DNA of 58,625 nucleotides from Dimargaris cristalligena. Its lineage: Eukaryota; Kickxellomycota; Dimargaritomycetes; Dimargaritales; Dimargaritaceae. Made by a program: the position numbers and the translations under genes. Below, one piece after another: positions 11,809 through 22,823 of the stretch. Numbering within the stretch: the first letter of the stretch is position 1; each line of letters begins with the position of its first letter. Below the pieces are notes generated by a model. That model did not search any database. It was not told the origin of the DNA and saw only the letters and a program-made list of their open reading frames with translations. Where the stretch lies: positions 1-58,625 of the forward strand of contig JANBQC010000110.1 of the NCBI GenBank assembly GCA_027576995.1, written 5' to 3'.

Positions 11809-12186
11809 TTAGTTGGTGGCGCTGGTGAACTTGGTGACGGCCTTGGTGCCTTCGGAGACGGCGTGACGGGCAAGTTCGCCGGGAAGGAGCAGACGGACGG
11901 CGGTCTGAATCTCGCGGGAGGTGATGGTGGAGCGCTTGCTGTAGGAAGCGAGCTTGGAGGCCTCGGTGGCGATGCGCTCGAAGATGTCGTTGACGAAAGA
12001 GTTCATGATAAGCATGGCGCGGTTGGAAATACCGGTGTCGGGGTGGACCTGCTTGAGCACACGGTAGATGTAGGTGGAGTAGGTTTCCTTGCGGGACTTG
12101 TTGCGCTTGGTGGTCTTCTTCTCACCGGCGACCTTGGGGGCCTTACCACCGGTGCTGGGCTTCTTTTCGGCGACTTTGGGGGCCAT
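11809..12186 (-). CDS. H2B: Histone H2B
   Basis: Intronless, 125 residues. It pairs with H2A in the nucleosome core. The Lys-rich N-terminal tail (residues 1-33) is followed by the complete histone fold, with conserved [22 protein letters not shown] alpha1 (here [18 protein letters not shown]), [39 protein letters not shown] and [20 protein letters not shown]. The C-terminus [10 protein letters not shown] carries the lysine (K119 here) equivalent to the Bre1-ubiquitinated K123 of yeast. The gene is divergent from the H2A gene across 1.8 kb, the usual fungal H2A/H2B pairing, which implies shared S-phase control. A TATA-like element sits 115 bp upstream. Confidence 0.98.
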   Translation of the reverse strand: MAPKVAEKKPSTGGKAPKVAGEKKTTKRNKSRKETYSTYIYRVLKQVHPDTGISNRAMLIMNSFVNDIFERIATEASKLASYSKRSTITSREIQTAVRLLLPGELARHAVSEGTKAVTKFTSATN

Positions 12187-12300
12187 GTTGATAGAGTGAG
12201 TAAAGGAGGGGGGAGATGGGAAGTGAAGTGTACTTGGGATGAGCGGATTGATGTGATGATGAATATAAAAAATTGGGAGAACGGGAGGCCCGCCAGGGAT

Positions 12301-12308
12301 TTTATATA
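12301..12308 (-). promoter_or_regulatory. TATA box of H2B
   Basis: TATATAAA on the minus strand, 115 bp upstream of the H2B start codon. Confidence 0.6.
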
Positions 12309-13612
12309 AGTCCCCGTGGGTTAGGAATCGGAGGATTCCAAGGGGGATTGTGGCCCAGTCAAAGGGTTGATAGGCTTTTTTTACAGGAGCAGTGGGTTAC
12401 GCGCGTGTGTGCGTGTGTATAGGTAAATAGGTGTTGTGTACGGGTCTGATGTATAGAGGGGAAACACTAATTGAAGAGTACACGCAGCCAACTTTTGGAT
12501 GGGGCGGCTCGCCCTAACATTTCGATGGACGATGCACGCGGCCAATCATGGCCATCCAGGATCGATCCTCTTCCCCACTGTCGTTTGCCGCTATTTCTCC
12601 CATCGTTGATGAATATTCTCCCACTCTCCTGTATCTCTTCCCCTTTCCTCTCCTTATCAGGGGCGCCGTAGGTTGTTGGTGAAACCGACCCCCTTGTTGT
12701 GTGTATATGATGTGTATAGGTGCGCGTTTCAAGCGTGCTCTCGTTGGAAACGCCGTTAAAATAAACACGTCGAGCCTGCGCGTCGCGTACGCGCTGTTTT
12801 CGAAACGAACGGATGCGGCTACACACGTCGCTTAAGTTAGTTATTCACTTCCACCGTCGGATTATCGAACGTGGGATTCGAACAGTAACGGTCAAATTCC
12901 ACGGTATTCTTCGATCCCAGATTCATAAACTAGTCGGACATACAATTTGACATTTTCGAAGGAAAGGGCGGTATGCGAAGCAAGTACCCATACTATTTTT
13001 AATTAACGGCATCCAGAACATTAGAACGTCACCCCTAATCATCTGCTAAAAAACAAAACTCATTTATTTAATAGAGTTGTTTAATGGCTAAACTGGGCCG
13101 AGACTGTCTATTGAACTCTGCACACTAAACTATTTCGGCTAGGCGGCCTTTTTTGTTCCAAAAAAATAACTAAGTGTATAGTGTTACTTGTTTTGTTAAA
13201 TAACTGCGTTAACCCCGTACCGGGCTAATCCAAACAGATGAATGTTTGGGATACAATTCGATTCAGGGAGGTGGTATTCAATTAAACAGAATATCCCGTC
13301 ATTTGGCTCAGCTGCTGAGATTCGACTTGGACGAGTAAAAGGGATCGTTACCGATGCAGGGCATTAACTCAATGGGGGTTGATTGTTATGTGGGATCTAA
13401 ACAAGGGTGGAATTCGCCTATAGCAGTCATTTGCCTGCAAAACTGTTCAATTTTCCCATTCGGACGCGCACGAAGGGATTGGACCAATTAGGCGAGGGCA
13501 TATAATGGCCGATACTAGGTTTTACAGTACACACCACAGTGTGGGCACTTCACTTGGTTAGGATTGGGGGAGAGAGGGTCGTCGCCCCTGGAAGAGGGAG
13601 CCCAGCGCGTAG

Positions 13613-13617
<5 letters not shown>

Positions 13618-13645
<28 letters not shown>
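13618..13645. repeat. (CT)14 microsatellite
   Basis: A pure CT dinucleotide run of 28 bases in the histone intergenic region, about 360 bp upstream of the H2A start. GAGA/CT tracts are often nucleosome-depleted; a promoter role is inference. Confidence 0.8.
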
Positions 13646-13649
<4 letters not shown>

Positions 13650-13817
13650 ACACATTCCGGTGCTCTGAAACACTCAAGCCCACGCGTTCGGTTCAATGGG
13701 CGTTGCGCGTCTCCTATGTATGTGTGTATGCATGCGGGGCCATCCAACTGTTTCTCTGATGGGTGATGTACACGCCAACTCTTTGATTCCCCCTTTCGCT
13801 CTTGCCCCCTGGTTTTC

Positions 13818-13826
13818 TTTTGGCGC
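13818..13826 (+). promoter_or_regulatory. E2F-like site upstream of H2A
   Basis: TTTTGGCGC matches the E2F consensus TTTSGCGC and lies 27 bp upstream of the H2A TATA element. Control of histone genes by E2F or the fungal SBF/MBF factors is established; occupancy here is inferred. Confidence 0.4.
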
Positions 13827-13852
13827 TGGTATCTTCATTGGTCCATTTGCAA

Positions 13853-13864
13853 TATATATATAAA
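13853..13864 (+). promoter_or_regulatory. TATA box of H2A
   Basis: TATATATATAAA, about 140 bp upstream of the H2A start codon, followed by a pyrimidine-rich leader. Confidence 0.65.
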
Positions 13865-14002
13865 TCCCGCCGTCTTATGCCACCTCTTCGACATCACTCA
13901 TCCACTATCCCTTCCCACTACCACTCTAGCTTGACATTCAACGCTCCCTCGCTTTCTTTAGCGTAATACTCTCCCCCTCAACTCTCCACAACTTTAATCA
14001 AC

Positions 14003-14404
14003 ATGGCTGGTGGTAAATCCGGTGGCAAGGCTTCTGAGGCCGCTTCTACTTCCCGCACCCGTTCGGCCAAGGCCGGTCTGCAGTTCCCCGTTGGCCGTAT
14101 CCACCGTCACCTTCGTCACGGTAACTACTCCACCCGTATCGCCGCTGGTGCCCCCGTCTACCTGGCCGCCGTCCTCGAGTACCTGACTGCCGAAATCCTC
14201 GAATTGGCCGGTAACGCTTCCCGCGATAACAAGAAGACCCGTATCATTCCCCGTCACTTGCAGCTCGCCATCCGTAACGACGAGGAACTGAACAAGCTTC
14301 TGGGTAACGTCACCATTGCCCAGGGTGGTGTCCTCCCCAACATCCACGGCTCTCTGCTGCCCAAGAAGTCCAAGAAGGACATGGCCGCTTCCCAGGAAAT
14401 GTAA
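14003..14404 (+). CDS. H2A: Histone H2A (with C-terminal SQE motif)
   Basis: Intronless, 133 residues, with a complete H2A fold. The N-tail is GGKSGGKA, followed by [38 protein letters not shown], the docking region, [11 protein letters not shown] and [20 protein letters not shown]. The acidic-patch residues are all present. The C-terminus ends SQEM, the S/T-Q-E motif phosphorylated by Mec1/Tel1-type kinases at DNA breaks, as in other fungi where core H2A doubles as H2A.X. Odd features are the GRIHRHLR and GNAS segments and a Ser in IHGSLL, where most canonical H2As have GRVHRLLR, GNAA and IHQNLL; these residues resemble H2A.Z. The body ([22 protein letters not shown]) is clearly canonical. 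A poly(A) signal AATAAA lies at 14544-14549, and there is no animal-type 3' stem-loop. Confidence 0.97.
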   Translation: MAGGKSGGKASEAASTSRTRSAKAGLQFPVGRIHRHLRHGNYSTRIAAGAPVYLAAVLEYLTAEILELAGNASRDNKKTRIIPRHLQLAIRNDEELNKLLGNVTIAQGGVLPNIHGSLLPKKSKKDMAASQEM

Positions 14405-14817
14405 AAACCGCTTCTCTTAGTATCTATTAAGGGTTCTTCCTGTTTCTTATCCATCTTTATTCTCCCCCGTTCCGTTACATGTTCCCCCATTGTCATTTCA
14501 CCTAATGTTCTATTTTCACGCTCCCTGATTATCGTTGATGTATAATAAAAATGAATTTCCGATAATATTCCTCCATAAACACCCACTTATTGGTCTTTGA
14601 AGTTGCTGGGTGCATAGTGAAGCAATGTAAAGTAAATTAGTCATTGGAGTGCCAGAGCCGGTGTGTGCTATATGCTCTCTAAGTGAAGCCGGTATATAAC
14701 ATCCACCCAGAAGTTTCTGTCTATAGAGTCCCGTGAGGGGGACGACTCTCTAACCTACGCTTCTTGCGGCTCCTTAGTATATCTTTGTAAACTCGATTCG
14801 TCCTATTCTCATTCACC
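14405..14817. other. H2A 3' flank and PTC7 promoter
   Basis: No gene. It holds the H2A 3' UTR with AATAAA at 14544-14549 and the upstream region of the phosphatase gene. A 'ggtatataac' at about 14691-14700 lies 120 bp before the PTC7 start and may act as its TATA element. Confidence 0.5.
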
Positions 14818-16586
14818 ATGCGGTCCATTCTCGCAACGGCCTGGCATTCCAAGGCCCGCCTGTCCAAGGTTGTCAAGCCCAACGTCGATCTGACAAAGGC
14901 CATTGTTTCGGAGATCACCTCGACCAGCACCAGCAACTACTTCCCCCTCGACTCCGTCAAGGCTGGCGAAGACGCCCTTTTCCATTCCCGGCATGCGGCC
15001 TCGGGTCAGATCGCCTTTGGTAGGTAGTCTCCCCCGCTACCCACCATGATATTGTCCAAGCTGAGACTGTGTATGCTTTGGCCTCCCAATGACTAGCCCC
15101 TAACTCATTTTACTTGAGTAATTCGGTGCACCATATCCAAATCCGCTATTAATGCGCTTTTTACGCTAGCAACTGCACTATTATACTGTTCCGTAATAAT
15201 TCTAGGTGTCGCTGACGGCGTGGGCGGTTGGACCGAGGTAGGTTAGCTATGCCATAATATCCCTATTGCCGCATTCCATTACTCAAACAATACTGCCGAC
15301 ACTTCAATCAGACTGCCCAACTGGGATACCATTCTAACCCTGTATATATTCCGTAATTGACCATACGTATAACCCGCCTTATAATAGTCAGGTGTCGACC
15401 CGTCTCTATTCTCACGGATGCTACTGAAAAATATATCCAGCAACATCAATTCTACCGAGGCCGAGCAATGGTCCGAGCTCAATCCGCTTAAATTGCTGCA
15501 AGCATCGCATCAGCGGATTATAGACGAGGGAGACCCCGAGTATGGTAAGAGCACGGTAACCTATATATAAGGAATCCTCAACCACATTGCCAAAGAAGGT
15601 ACCACCGAGCTACACCTTGTTTATCGCGTAGCTATAGTATGTATACTCATGCGACTCTAAACTAGCGTTAGTTCTTTTGATCGCTTATTCACCGTGTCCC
15701 TAATCTATTAACCTGGGAACATCGTATACCCCTTATGCGCAACCGTAAATATAGGTGGTAGTACGGCCACCATCGGAACCTTTGACCCTACCTCGGGTGC
15801 CCTGTCGGTCCTTCAGCTCGGCGATTCCACCTTTGCCCTCTTCGGCCGCCGTAGCGAACTTACTTTTGCATCGGAGGAACAGACCCACGGTTTTAATTTC
15901 CCCTACCAACTCACCGCCCTGCCTGCCGCCCAACTGCAGGCCATGGCGGGGCGCCTCGATAAACCCCAGGACGGTCTTCAGCGTCAGATTCAGCTCCAAC
16001 CCGACGACATTATCCTGATTGGTACGGACGGTGTTTTCGATAATCTCTATACGGACGACATACTGTCGGTTATCCGGGAACAGCTTTCCGACAATCGAGT
16101 GGCGGAGGTGCTAAAACAACACCAGCAGGCAGTAGCGTCCGGGTCGAGTAGTAGTGCGGTTGTCGCCGAGGCCCCGGGTTCCCTTAATGCCGAGACGGTG
16201 GATCAGCTAGAGACCCAGTGTCTGGCTAATGTAGCCCGGTCCATCAACGATCTGGCCGTTCACCGGTCCCTTCTAACCCGGTACATGTCGCCCTTTGCCA
16301 AGCGGGCTAAGGAAGCACGCCTGCAGTTTAATTCAGGGTAGGTTATTATTACTATTATTATTATTTATATATCCCGAGGCTGCACGTTAAATCTATCACT
16401 CGGCCGAATCTGCTTTCGTTAAGCATTCGGGTTTACTACGCTGTTACTTATAATCATACCCACGTTATATATATCCCACCGCAATTTTTACACCCATTTT
16501 CAAGTAAAATCGACGACGTCAGCCTGGTCATGCTTTGGTGGCAGCCCCAAATGTTTGCCAAGTTTCTTCCCCAGTCCAAGCTCTGA
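14818..16586 (+). CDS. PTC7: Ptc7-type mitochondrial protein phosphatase (PP2C)
   Basis: PPM-family Ser/Thr phosphatase. Ptc7/PPTC7 acts in mitochondria on proteins such as those of coenzyme Q synthesis. Five exons: 14818-15019, 15206-15237, 15388-15544, 15755-16337 and 16505-16586, joining to 351 residues (human about 304, yeast 343). All introns are GT..AG. Exon 2 is only 32 nt and encodes VADGVGGWTE, including a metal-binding Asp. Exon 3 starts at tag/TCAGGTGTCGAC, restoring SGVDPSLFSR. Other catalytic elements are GGSTATIGT, LQLGDSTF, LIGTDGVFDNLY and the final GGKIDDVSLVM with a metal-ligand Asp. The N-terminus (MRSILATAWHSKARLSKVVK) is basic and amphipathic, like a mitochondrial presequence. 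Exon joins were chosen by homology to the family; the exon 2/3 acceptor is the least certain. Confidence 0.9.
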
Positions 16587-17959
16587 TTTATGACCAACTG
16601 GCCCAGAATCGGCTTGCCGTAATACCCTGCCTTCGTTTTGTGTTTTTTGCATTGTTGCACATATTTAATTGGGGTATAATTAAAGCACAGTATACATCGA
16701 TTTGTATGGCCGAATGTCAGAATGATGATCCACACGGCCATCTTTTTCATCTTCGCTTTGCCCCACATGTCCATTCTAGCTCTCCCCTTAGCATGTCTGT
16801 TATCTTTCAATTTGATTTGTAGGGGCGCATACCTAGAATTGTTAGGGGCTTTAAATTTATCAGTTTGCGACTGGGCTGGGGAAAGGGTGGGGTGAGCTAC
16901 TCCCTTGCTCCATATGTTTTGATTTATCCTTTTATCAGGTCTGGCCAGTAAAACAGTTCGGGCTAAATCCTCCCAGTTGAACTGTTTGATAGAAGCCAAG
17001 CGAATAACCCCCCGACCTTGGCCATCATAGCTTCAGCAAGCCAACTGGGCCAATGGCTAAGTAACACTAATTCGGATCCCGCCCAATCAGCCCTGGCAAA
17101 TGGTGTTTTGATTGAACAGTTTACTTTATAGTCAATCCTAGTGACAAGCGTAATGATGGCTAGATTGGCAAGCAGCTTGGTCATACGCCGTTAAAAGGCG
17201 CGCGTCATATACTCGTACCTCATTTTTTCACTTTGGATTCTAGTGCAGCGGGTGGGCCTTACATTCCCGCTCCTCCCTAGAGAGTGTGTGTGGTGGTGGG
17301 TAGTAGTGCCTTTTCAACCAAAATGATAGACATTGTCGGGCCGATCATTGACTGTTTACTGTGGGAGACGAGGTAGGGTGGTGGATAATACATGTACACG
17401 CGTGTGTCCATTGCCCATGGCCATATCAATCCATTATTTCACTCAACACTATTTCCATTCGAAGACTGACCATGGTCTGTTCACTTGTTAAATCCAACCG
17501 TGACTAACCCCCCAAGTCGAAAGTGTAGTGTGGTTTATTGATTAGGAAGTGCCAGTTAGCCGAAGGGAGTATATAGCCGGGGCTGGAGAGCGGATACCGT
17601 GGAGGGTTAACGACTCTCTCTCCCATTCTACTCCCAGCCAGTAACTATTAGTAACAATTGTAATTAGGATCAGGGTTGGGTTGGGTGAACAGTATAGCAC
17701 ACCCCATCTTTCTAAAAAGCAATTCAATGTTTGAAATCTGGAATTAGGTACGAAGGGGAAGAGTACCACAGGATTTTTCCCAGGGCTAAAATTCGGGTAA
17801 GAATCCGAGTTCAACCGGGACAGGCTTAAGGTTGGGTTGGTGAAAGAACAAATGGTATGGGGGCAGGGTGCCTGGATGAGAGTCATCATCCAACCACTGT
17901 CGAACCCACCCTCCCGTTTCCGCCTCCTTCATTCCAGAAAGAAGAGTTGACAAATACGT
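16587..17959. other. Intergenic, 1.4 kb
   Basis: No convincing gene. A 181-codon minus-strand open frame (16454-16999) overlaps the last PTC7 exon but has non-coding-like composition. A second open frame (17542-17889 minus) is also unsupported. It is AT-rich elsewhere. Confidence 0.5.
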
Positions 17960-18829
17960 TTACCAGCAGGGACCGTTGATACAGCCGGAACCACAGTAAA
18001 CCGAAGTGGTACCACAGAAGCCCCAAGCACTACAGCACCCGTTGTTCAGACAAGGGACCTGGGCGTTACAGGAACCGGCGGGTAAAGTGCTGGAGGGCTG
18101 CGCGCCGGTAGCGGTGGTGGTAGTCTTGGTAGTAGAAACTGGCGTGGTGGTTTTAGTGGTAGAAGTCGTGGTGGTCTTGGTAGTAGAAGTCGTGGTGGTG
18201 GAGGTAGTAGAAGTCGTGGTGGTCTTGGTAGTAGAAGTCGTGGTGGTCTTGGTAGTAGAAGTCGTGGTGGTGGAGGTAGGTGTGGCGGAAGTAGCGGGAG
18301 CCGTGGCCGTTCCGGGGGAGAGGGTGAAAGTGCCGCACGCTCCGCTCTGGCAACCCTGTCCGCAGTGGTCGTTGGAAGTACCGCAGAACCCGAACTGACT
18401 ACAGCAACCGTTGTTGGCGCAGGGGGTGGAAGGGCCGCACTGTTCCTGGATACCGATGGCTAGGGTGGTGCAAGGGCCATTACGGCACCCGGCGCCACAG
18501 TAGTGGGCGTCGGTCCCGCAGTAGCCCCACCGACTGCAGCATTGGGTCGCGGTGGCGCACTTGCTAAACGCGTTACAGGTACCGGAGGGTGGGGTGATGC
18601 ACGCCCCGCCCTGGCAACCGGTCCCGCAGAAATCCGAAGTGGTCCCGCAGTAGCCGTACTTGCTACAGCATTTACCAGCGGGGCAGGCCACCGTGGCCCC
18701 GCACATGATGTCGGCGGAGGCGGATTGGATCAGAAGCGTAGAGAAGAGAAAGGTGGTGAGGCAGGCCGCGTAGAAGAAGGACCGGCGGCTGCTGGAAGCG
18801 CCGGAGGCGAAGGGGCAAGAGAACATCAT
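17960..18829 (-). CDS. Secreted chitin-binding protein with four hevein-type (CBM18) domains
   Basis: Intronless, 289 residues. A signal peptide (hydrophobic core ~18-38, cleavage near ASA-D40) leads into three adjacent hevein-like domains (~41-77, 84-120, 130-165). A Thr/Ser/Lys linker (~170-250) follows, with repeats of the STTKTTTT type, then a fourth domain (~253-288) ends the protein. Each domain has the eight-Cys pattern with CCS-x-(W/Y/F)-G-(Y/F)-CG, which carries the Ser and aromatic residues that contact GlcNAc. There is no catalytic domain, so this is a chitin-binding protein rather than a chitinase. In fungi such proteins coat wall chitin or sequester chitin fragments; which applies here is unknown. 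The linker is encoded by a minisatellite at about 18115-18290. A sister gene with seven domains lies 4 kb away on the same strand. Confidence 0.93.
   Translation of the reverse strand: MMFSCPFASGASSSRRSFFYAACLTTFLFSTLLIQSASADIMCGATVACPAGKCCSKYGYCGTTSDFCGTGCQGGACITPPSGTCNAFSKCATATQCCSRWGYCGTDAHYCGAGCRNGPCTTLAIGIQEQCGPSTPCANNGCCSQFGFCGTSNDHCGQGCQSGACGTFTLSPGTATAPATSATPTSTTTTSTTKTTTTSTTKTTTTSTTSTTTTSTTKTTTTSTTKTTTPVSTTKTTTTATGAQPSSTLPAGSCNAQVPCLNNGCCSAWGFCGTTSVYCGSGCINGPCW
18115..18290 (-). repeat. Minisatellite encoding the Thr/Ser/Lys linker
   Basis: A degenerate tandem array with units of 15-30 bp built on a gtagtagaagtcgtggtggt-like plus-strand motif. It encodes the Thr-rich spacer between the third and fourth chitin-binding domains. 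Copy number is likely to vary between strains (inference). Confidence 0.75.
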
Positions 18830-21800
18830 TTTCCGAGTGGGTGGGCGTGTATGTGCGTTTGGGGAGTAGGTATTAATGAGTGAATGAAATGGTAATTAAT
18901 ATTAAAGATAGGCGGTCCAAGGTGGGATCGAAAGAAAGTTGTGCGTAAAATTAGAGGTTGGGGCTGTGGCGGGATCAAACCGAACGTTGTATTAATGAAA
19001 TTGAGTTAAGCAAACAGAGGGTCCTCACACTTAAATCAGGGATGTCGGGCAACCGTAGCCGCGGCCACATTACGGTTTATATATAGGTTACCTAGTCGAT
19101 CCGCTTGCTCCTCCGCTTTATGAGTATTCTGCCGTTATCGCTTCCCTTCCCTGACCTGCATTGCCAGGTGCCATTCCCATTATTGGGGGGGGGGTTTATT
19201 ATCTTACATTAGCAGGGCTGATTCTCCCCTTCGAAACATACACCTAATAGAGCAGGGGGGGATCCCATCTCTCCCGCATAGCTCCCACTCCATTCTACCT
19301 AATTTCTCAAGAGCAGCTCTCTATTATGTGAATCGCTGCTGCCACTGTGTGGACATCCTTTCGTACCCAGTTGGCAGAGGACTAGCGAATTTAAGGAACT
19401 GACTGAATCATGCTAATCAAACCACGCGGCGTGGCCTCCCTCCATACTCATCCTTCCCCTCTATCCAATTTCCTATTCTAACGCCAATCCTGGTGTGTAT
19501 CCCCCATACCTCTTTTGGACCAGGCTCGGCAAACATGCTTGGATATATGACCCTGGTAGTTTCAAAATGAAATAAAATCAAACTCAATCCTACTTGCTGC
19601 TCTCATTTATTATTTTGTTGCACGCTGTCAGCTCACAGTCCATGGCCCCCACTCGTATTCTCACCATTCATACTAAGTATCCCTAATTAGGAAGGGTAAC
19701 CTTTGTACATCATCAACTAATCAAACAGTGTAGGAATATAATCTATTCACAGTTATTTTGGCCATCATTTCGCAGTATGTCCCTGCTCACCAGTCGTCGC
19801 TTCCGTTTAAACCACAATACTCCTCCACCACCACCAACACTAAACAGTCCCTTACTTGTGCTCTCTCCCGCTATAAATTTAGTACCCCTGCTCGGCTTTC
19901 AGAAGCCCCCCTCAGCATTGCGTACAGTACGTTATTTCCCACCCTACTTACCACCCCCCTCCAACCAAGTACAACATTAGCTAAATGTAATTAACCAACA
20001 CCTACTTTCAGTAGGATTATCGCAATTTATATTGAGAGGGGTCAATCCCTCTTTTTTATTTATATATACTCACTTACCTGCCGTAGAAATACTACATAGC
20101 TAATAGCCGCTCCCATTTACAGACCTCCCCATGCATTTAAGCCACGGAGTAATGTACTTCCGGTGGTTATGCTGAAATATTAGTGCGGAATATTGTTTAA
20201 GATAATGGTAAATGGAGACGTGTGACTGGGGTACGTGGTATTATAGTCCTGGGCAAATCCTCTTGCTTAAGGCCGGCGGCCCGCTTTTATGCACCACGGT
20301 CAAATAACCGTATAATGCAAATGTTTTAAGATGCACACTATAAGTGGGGGTGGGCGACGACATAACGACTGGGTAAGAGCGGGAATCCATCGAAGTGATG
20401 GTGACACTGAGCTCGATTACCACAAAAGGACTGGGGGTGTATCGTTACGAAACCTCGTGGTACTAGGGTTAATTTATAGGGAGTTGGGCTTGGATGTGTG
20501 TGTGTATGAAAGAGTTTGTGGCCATGCAAGTGGATAATTTACTATGGTGTGATTGTCATCATTTAGCCAGTTACCTACCAACCACCGTGGCTCTGCCACG
20601 TATAGCTACTGATCGACACGGTGTATCTTTTAGGGATAGCCAAAGAGCCGACTCTTGAATTCAGTGGGCCTTCTATAGAAAAATTCACCGTGAGGAAATT
20701 TCAATCGAATTCCAACTCTAATTCAGACGGAACCTGAGTATGAAATGATAGTAGTTGGAGGTAAATCTTGGCAATAGGCGAAATAAAACCAGCTTACGGA
20801 TGGGAAAAGCGACCAGCCCGCTTGGCCCTTGGATTTTTTTGGCGTACCTTTTTCTAGTGTTGCTTACTTTTATACTAGAGAACGTGTACCAGACTCACCT
20901 CAATTTAGTCTACCCCCATCTCAAATACCCATTAGTAAGTTTTAAGTGATGCAAAAGTGGCCGCATGCTTAATAGCCATAATGTAATGTATGACGCTGGT
21001 AGCCAGTATACAAGGTTGGCGATCAGTTGGCTCATTTAAGAATATCAAAACGATACCAATGGCTGCCTGGTGCTATAACACTTGCCTAGTTGGTCGTTTT
21101 AGAATCATTGCTAATATTCTGCCGGTACGGAACACAGTGTAAATAGCGATGCTGCCAAATAGCTGCCGGGCTGAACGTTCCAAATCCGGGTCTGAGTCTA
21201 AGCAGCACTGGCCAAGTCCGGGCCCATCTTATTTTTTGCGGATAAGGGAAAAAGACTCTGGCAATTTGGTTGAAGTTGGCCCCAATTCTTTCGAAAATCA
21301 GAACCATAGGCGGAGGACATTGTGCTAAGATTAGTATACTGTTGTGCCACCCGGGTTCCTCGACACACAGATATGTAGCTCTCTTGCACATACCAGTAAA
21401 CCTATTTCCAAGTAGATCAATCAGGGCCAGTGGGGCGAAACTGATTATTGGCGATAATTTAATTTACGCGGTAGTCTCTGGGTCATGATCATCACAAAAT
21501 TCCAACTCGAACTTGTTTCCCTCCTGTCTGTCCGGGTAGGGGCTTGTATTTTCTGAGCGACCGGTATGAATATTTAACTGTTATGATGGGTAAAGGTGTC
21601 ACTGCCAGTTCTAGGATGTGTAATTCGCTTATTTGTCCTGAATGAAGCTGCAGTAATTTTGTTGACATTGGACAGTTGTTTGATCAATTACAGCTTTACA
21701 TCTATGGATATAGTCTGGTTATGAATTAATATCAGCCTTTTGCCTCTCGAGCATGTAGACTCCATCAAAACCACGTTCTATGTAAACCTTTTTGGGACTC

Positions 21801-22823
21801 TTTTAATTGTCCATTTACCATGCGATTTGGGACAGGCTGTGGCCTAGTTATCTGCTCAGTCGGGCATGACTGGGTAAACAAAGTGTTCGAGTTGTTTTTA
21901 ATGGGCGGGTGGTTTGTTGTCTCATTTTATAGTGGAACTCGCATCAATGAATTGAGTTGAGTTGAGTTGACGGGGGGGGGGATTTCCCAATTAGGATAAT
22001 AGAGAATATACGTAATGCACATTTCTGTACATGGGGGTGATCCAATGGGAATATATATATTCGTGGTATTCCATATTCACCCGAATGAGGAAGGTGTTCC
22101 AAACTTCTTTCTCACCCATTCCCCCCACCTGCCAGTAACCCCCCCTCCCGGCGCATGACTTGCCAATGTCCAAGGTCACCAGAGCCAAGTGACCAATTGC
22201 CAATACTAGCAGGGTAGCAGAATATACAAATAGGGAAGCCAACCGACAAGTTGGACATCCCAAGGTAAAAACATATATACCCAGGCCTTACCGAGAATGT
22301 CACTCAGGTGATGAGTGGCTCTTGTAAGACATGGGTGGGTAATTCATTCCACAGAATTCTCCGAAAAAGGGGAAATGGACCAATATCGACTCTTTTCCCG
22401 CAGATTATAATGATAGCCTCCTAATCCCATCCTTTTTAATATGCGCTGGCCTTGGCTGACTCCACCCACTTAGTGGCTGCTGAAGACAATCAACGCCCTT
22501 ATTGGTAAAATGAGTTTCAACTTTATTTTGGTTGTAACTATAATCTGGAAGAGGTGGAGGTGGGGACAGAAGTAAAAAAACTATGTATAGGATATAATGT
22601 AATGGGCATCGTAATTATAAATTTGCAAAGGAATTTAATGCCTCACAAATCATGGTACGGAGAGGGGGGTGGACATGGTCCGTTTAGGGAGGGAAATCTA
22701 GGCGATGGAAGCAACACACGCCCAAATCCCGCAAACGAGCAAAGGGTTAGAGAGATTAAAATAAGTATAACGAAGTGGAGAGTGTGAGGATATTGAGACC
22801 ACACGATTACGAAAAAAAAAAAA
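18830..22823. other. Gene-poor block, 4 kb
   Basis: I see no gene. Short open frames (19758-19994, 20331-20537, 20755-20949, 21086-21391, 21991-22263) lack domains, signal peptides and supporting introns. It contains G10 runs at 19185-19194 and 21972-21981 and a short GAGTT repeat at about 21953-21970. A TATATATA stretch at about 19077-19085 is about 250 bp upstream of the four-domain CBM18 gene. Confidence 0.45.

Larger units (their letters stand above)
12187..14002. promoter_or_regulatory. Divergent H2B/H2A promoter region
   Basis: A 1.8-kb region between the divergent histone start codons. It contains TATA elements at both ends, CCAAT boxes (12542-12546; 13484-13488; inverted ATTGG at 13478-13482 and 13837-13841), an E2F-like TTTTGGCGC at 13818-13826, an octamer-like ATTTGCAA next to the H2A TATA (13845-13852), and a (CT)14 tract at 13618-13645. 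Open frames within it (12467-12826, 13539-13766) look like chance. Confidence 0.55.

Noticed and set aside
12850..12900. tRNA-like T-arm (GTTCGAATCCC on the minus strand)
   Set aside because: The flanking stem does not pair, and no D-arm, anticodon stem or acceptor stem can be built around it.
16454..16999. 181-codon minus-strand open frame
   Set aside because: It overlaps the last PTC7 exon antisense. It is long for chance but has no signal, domain or codon bias like that of the certain genes.
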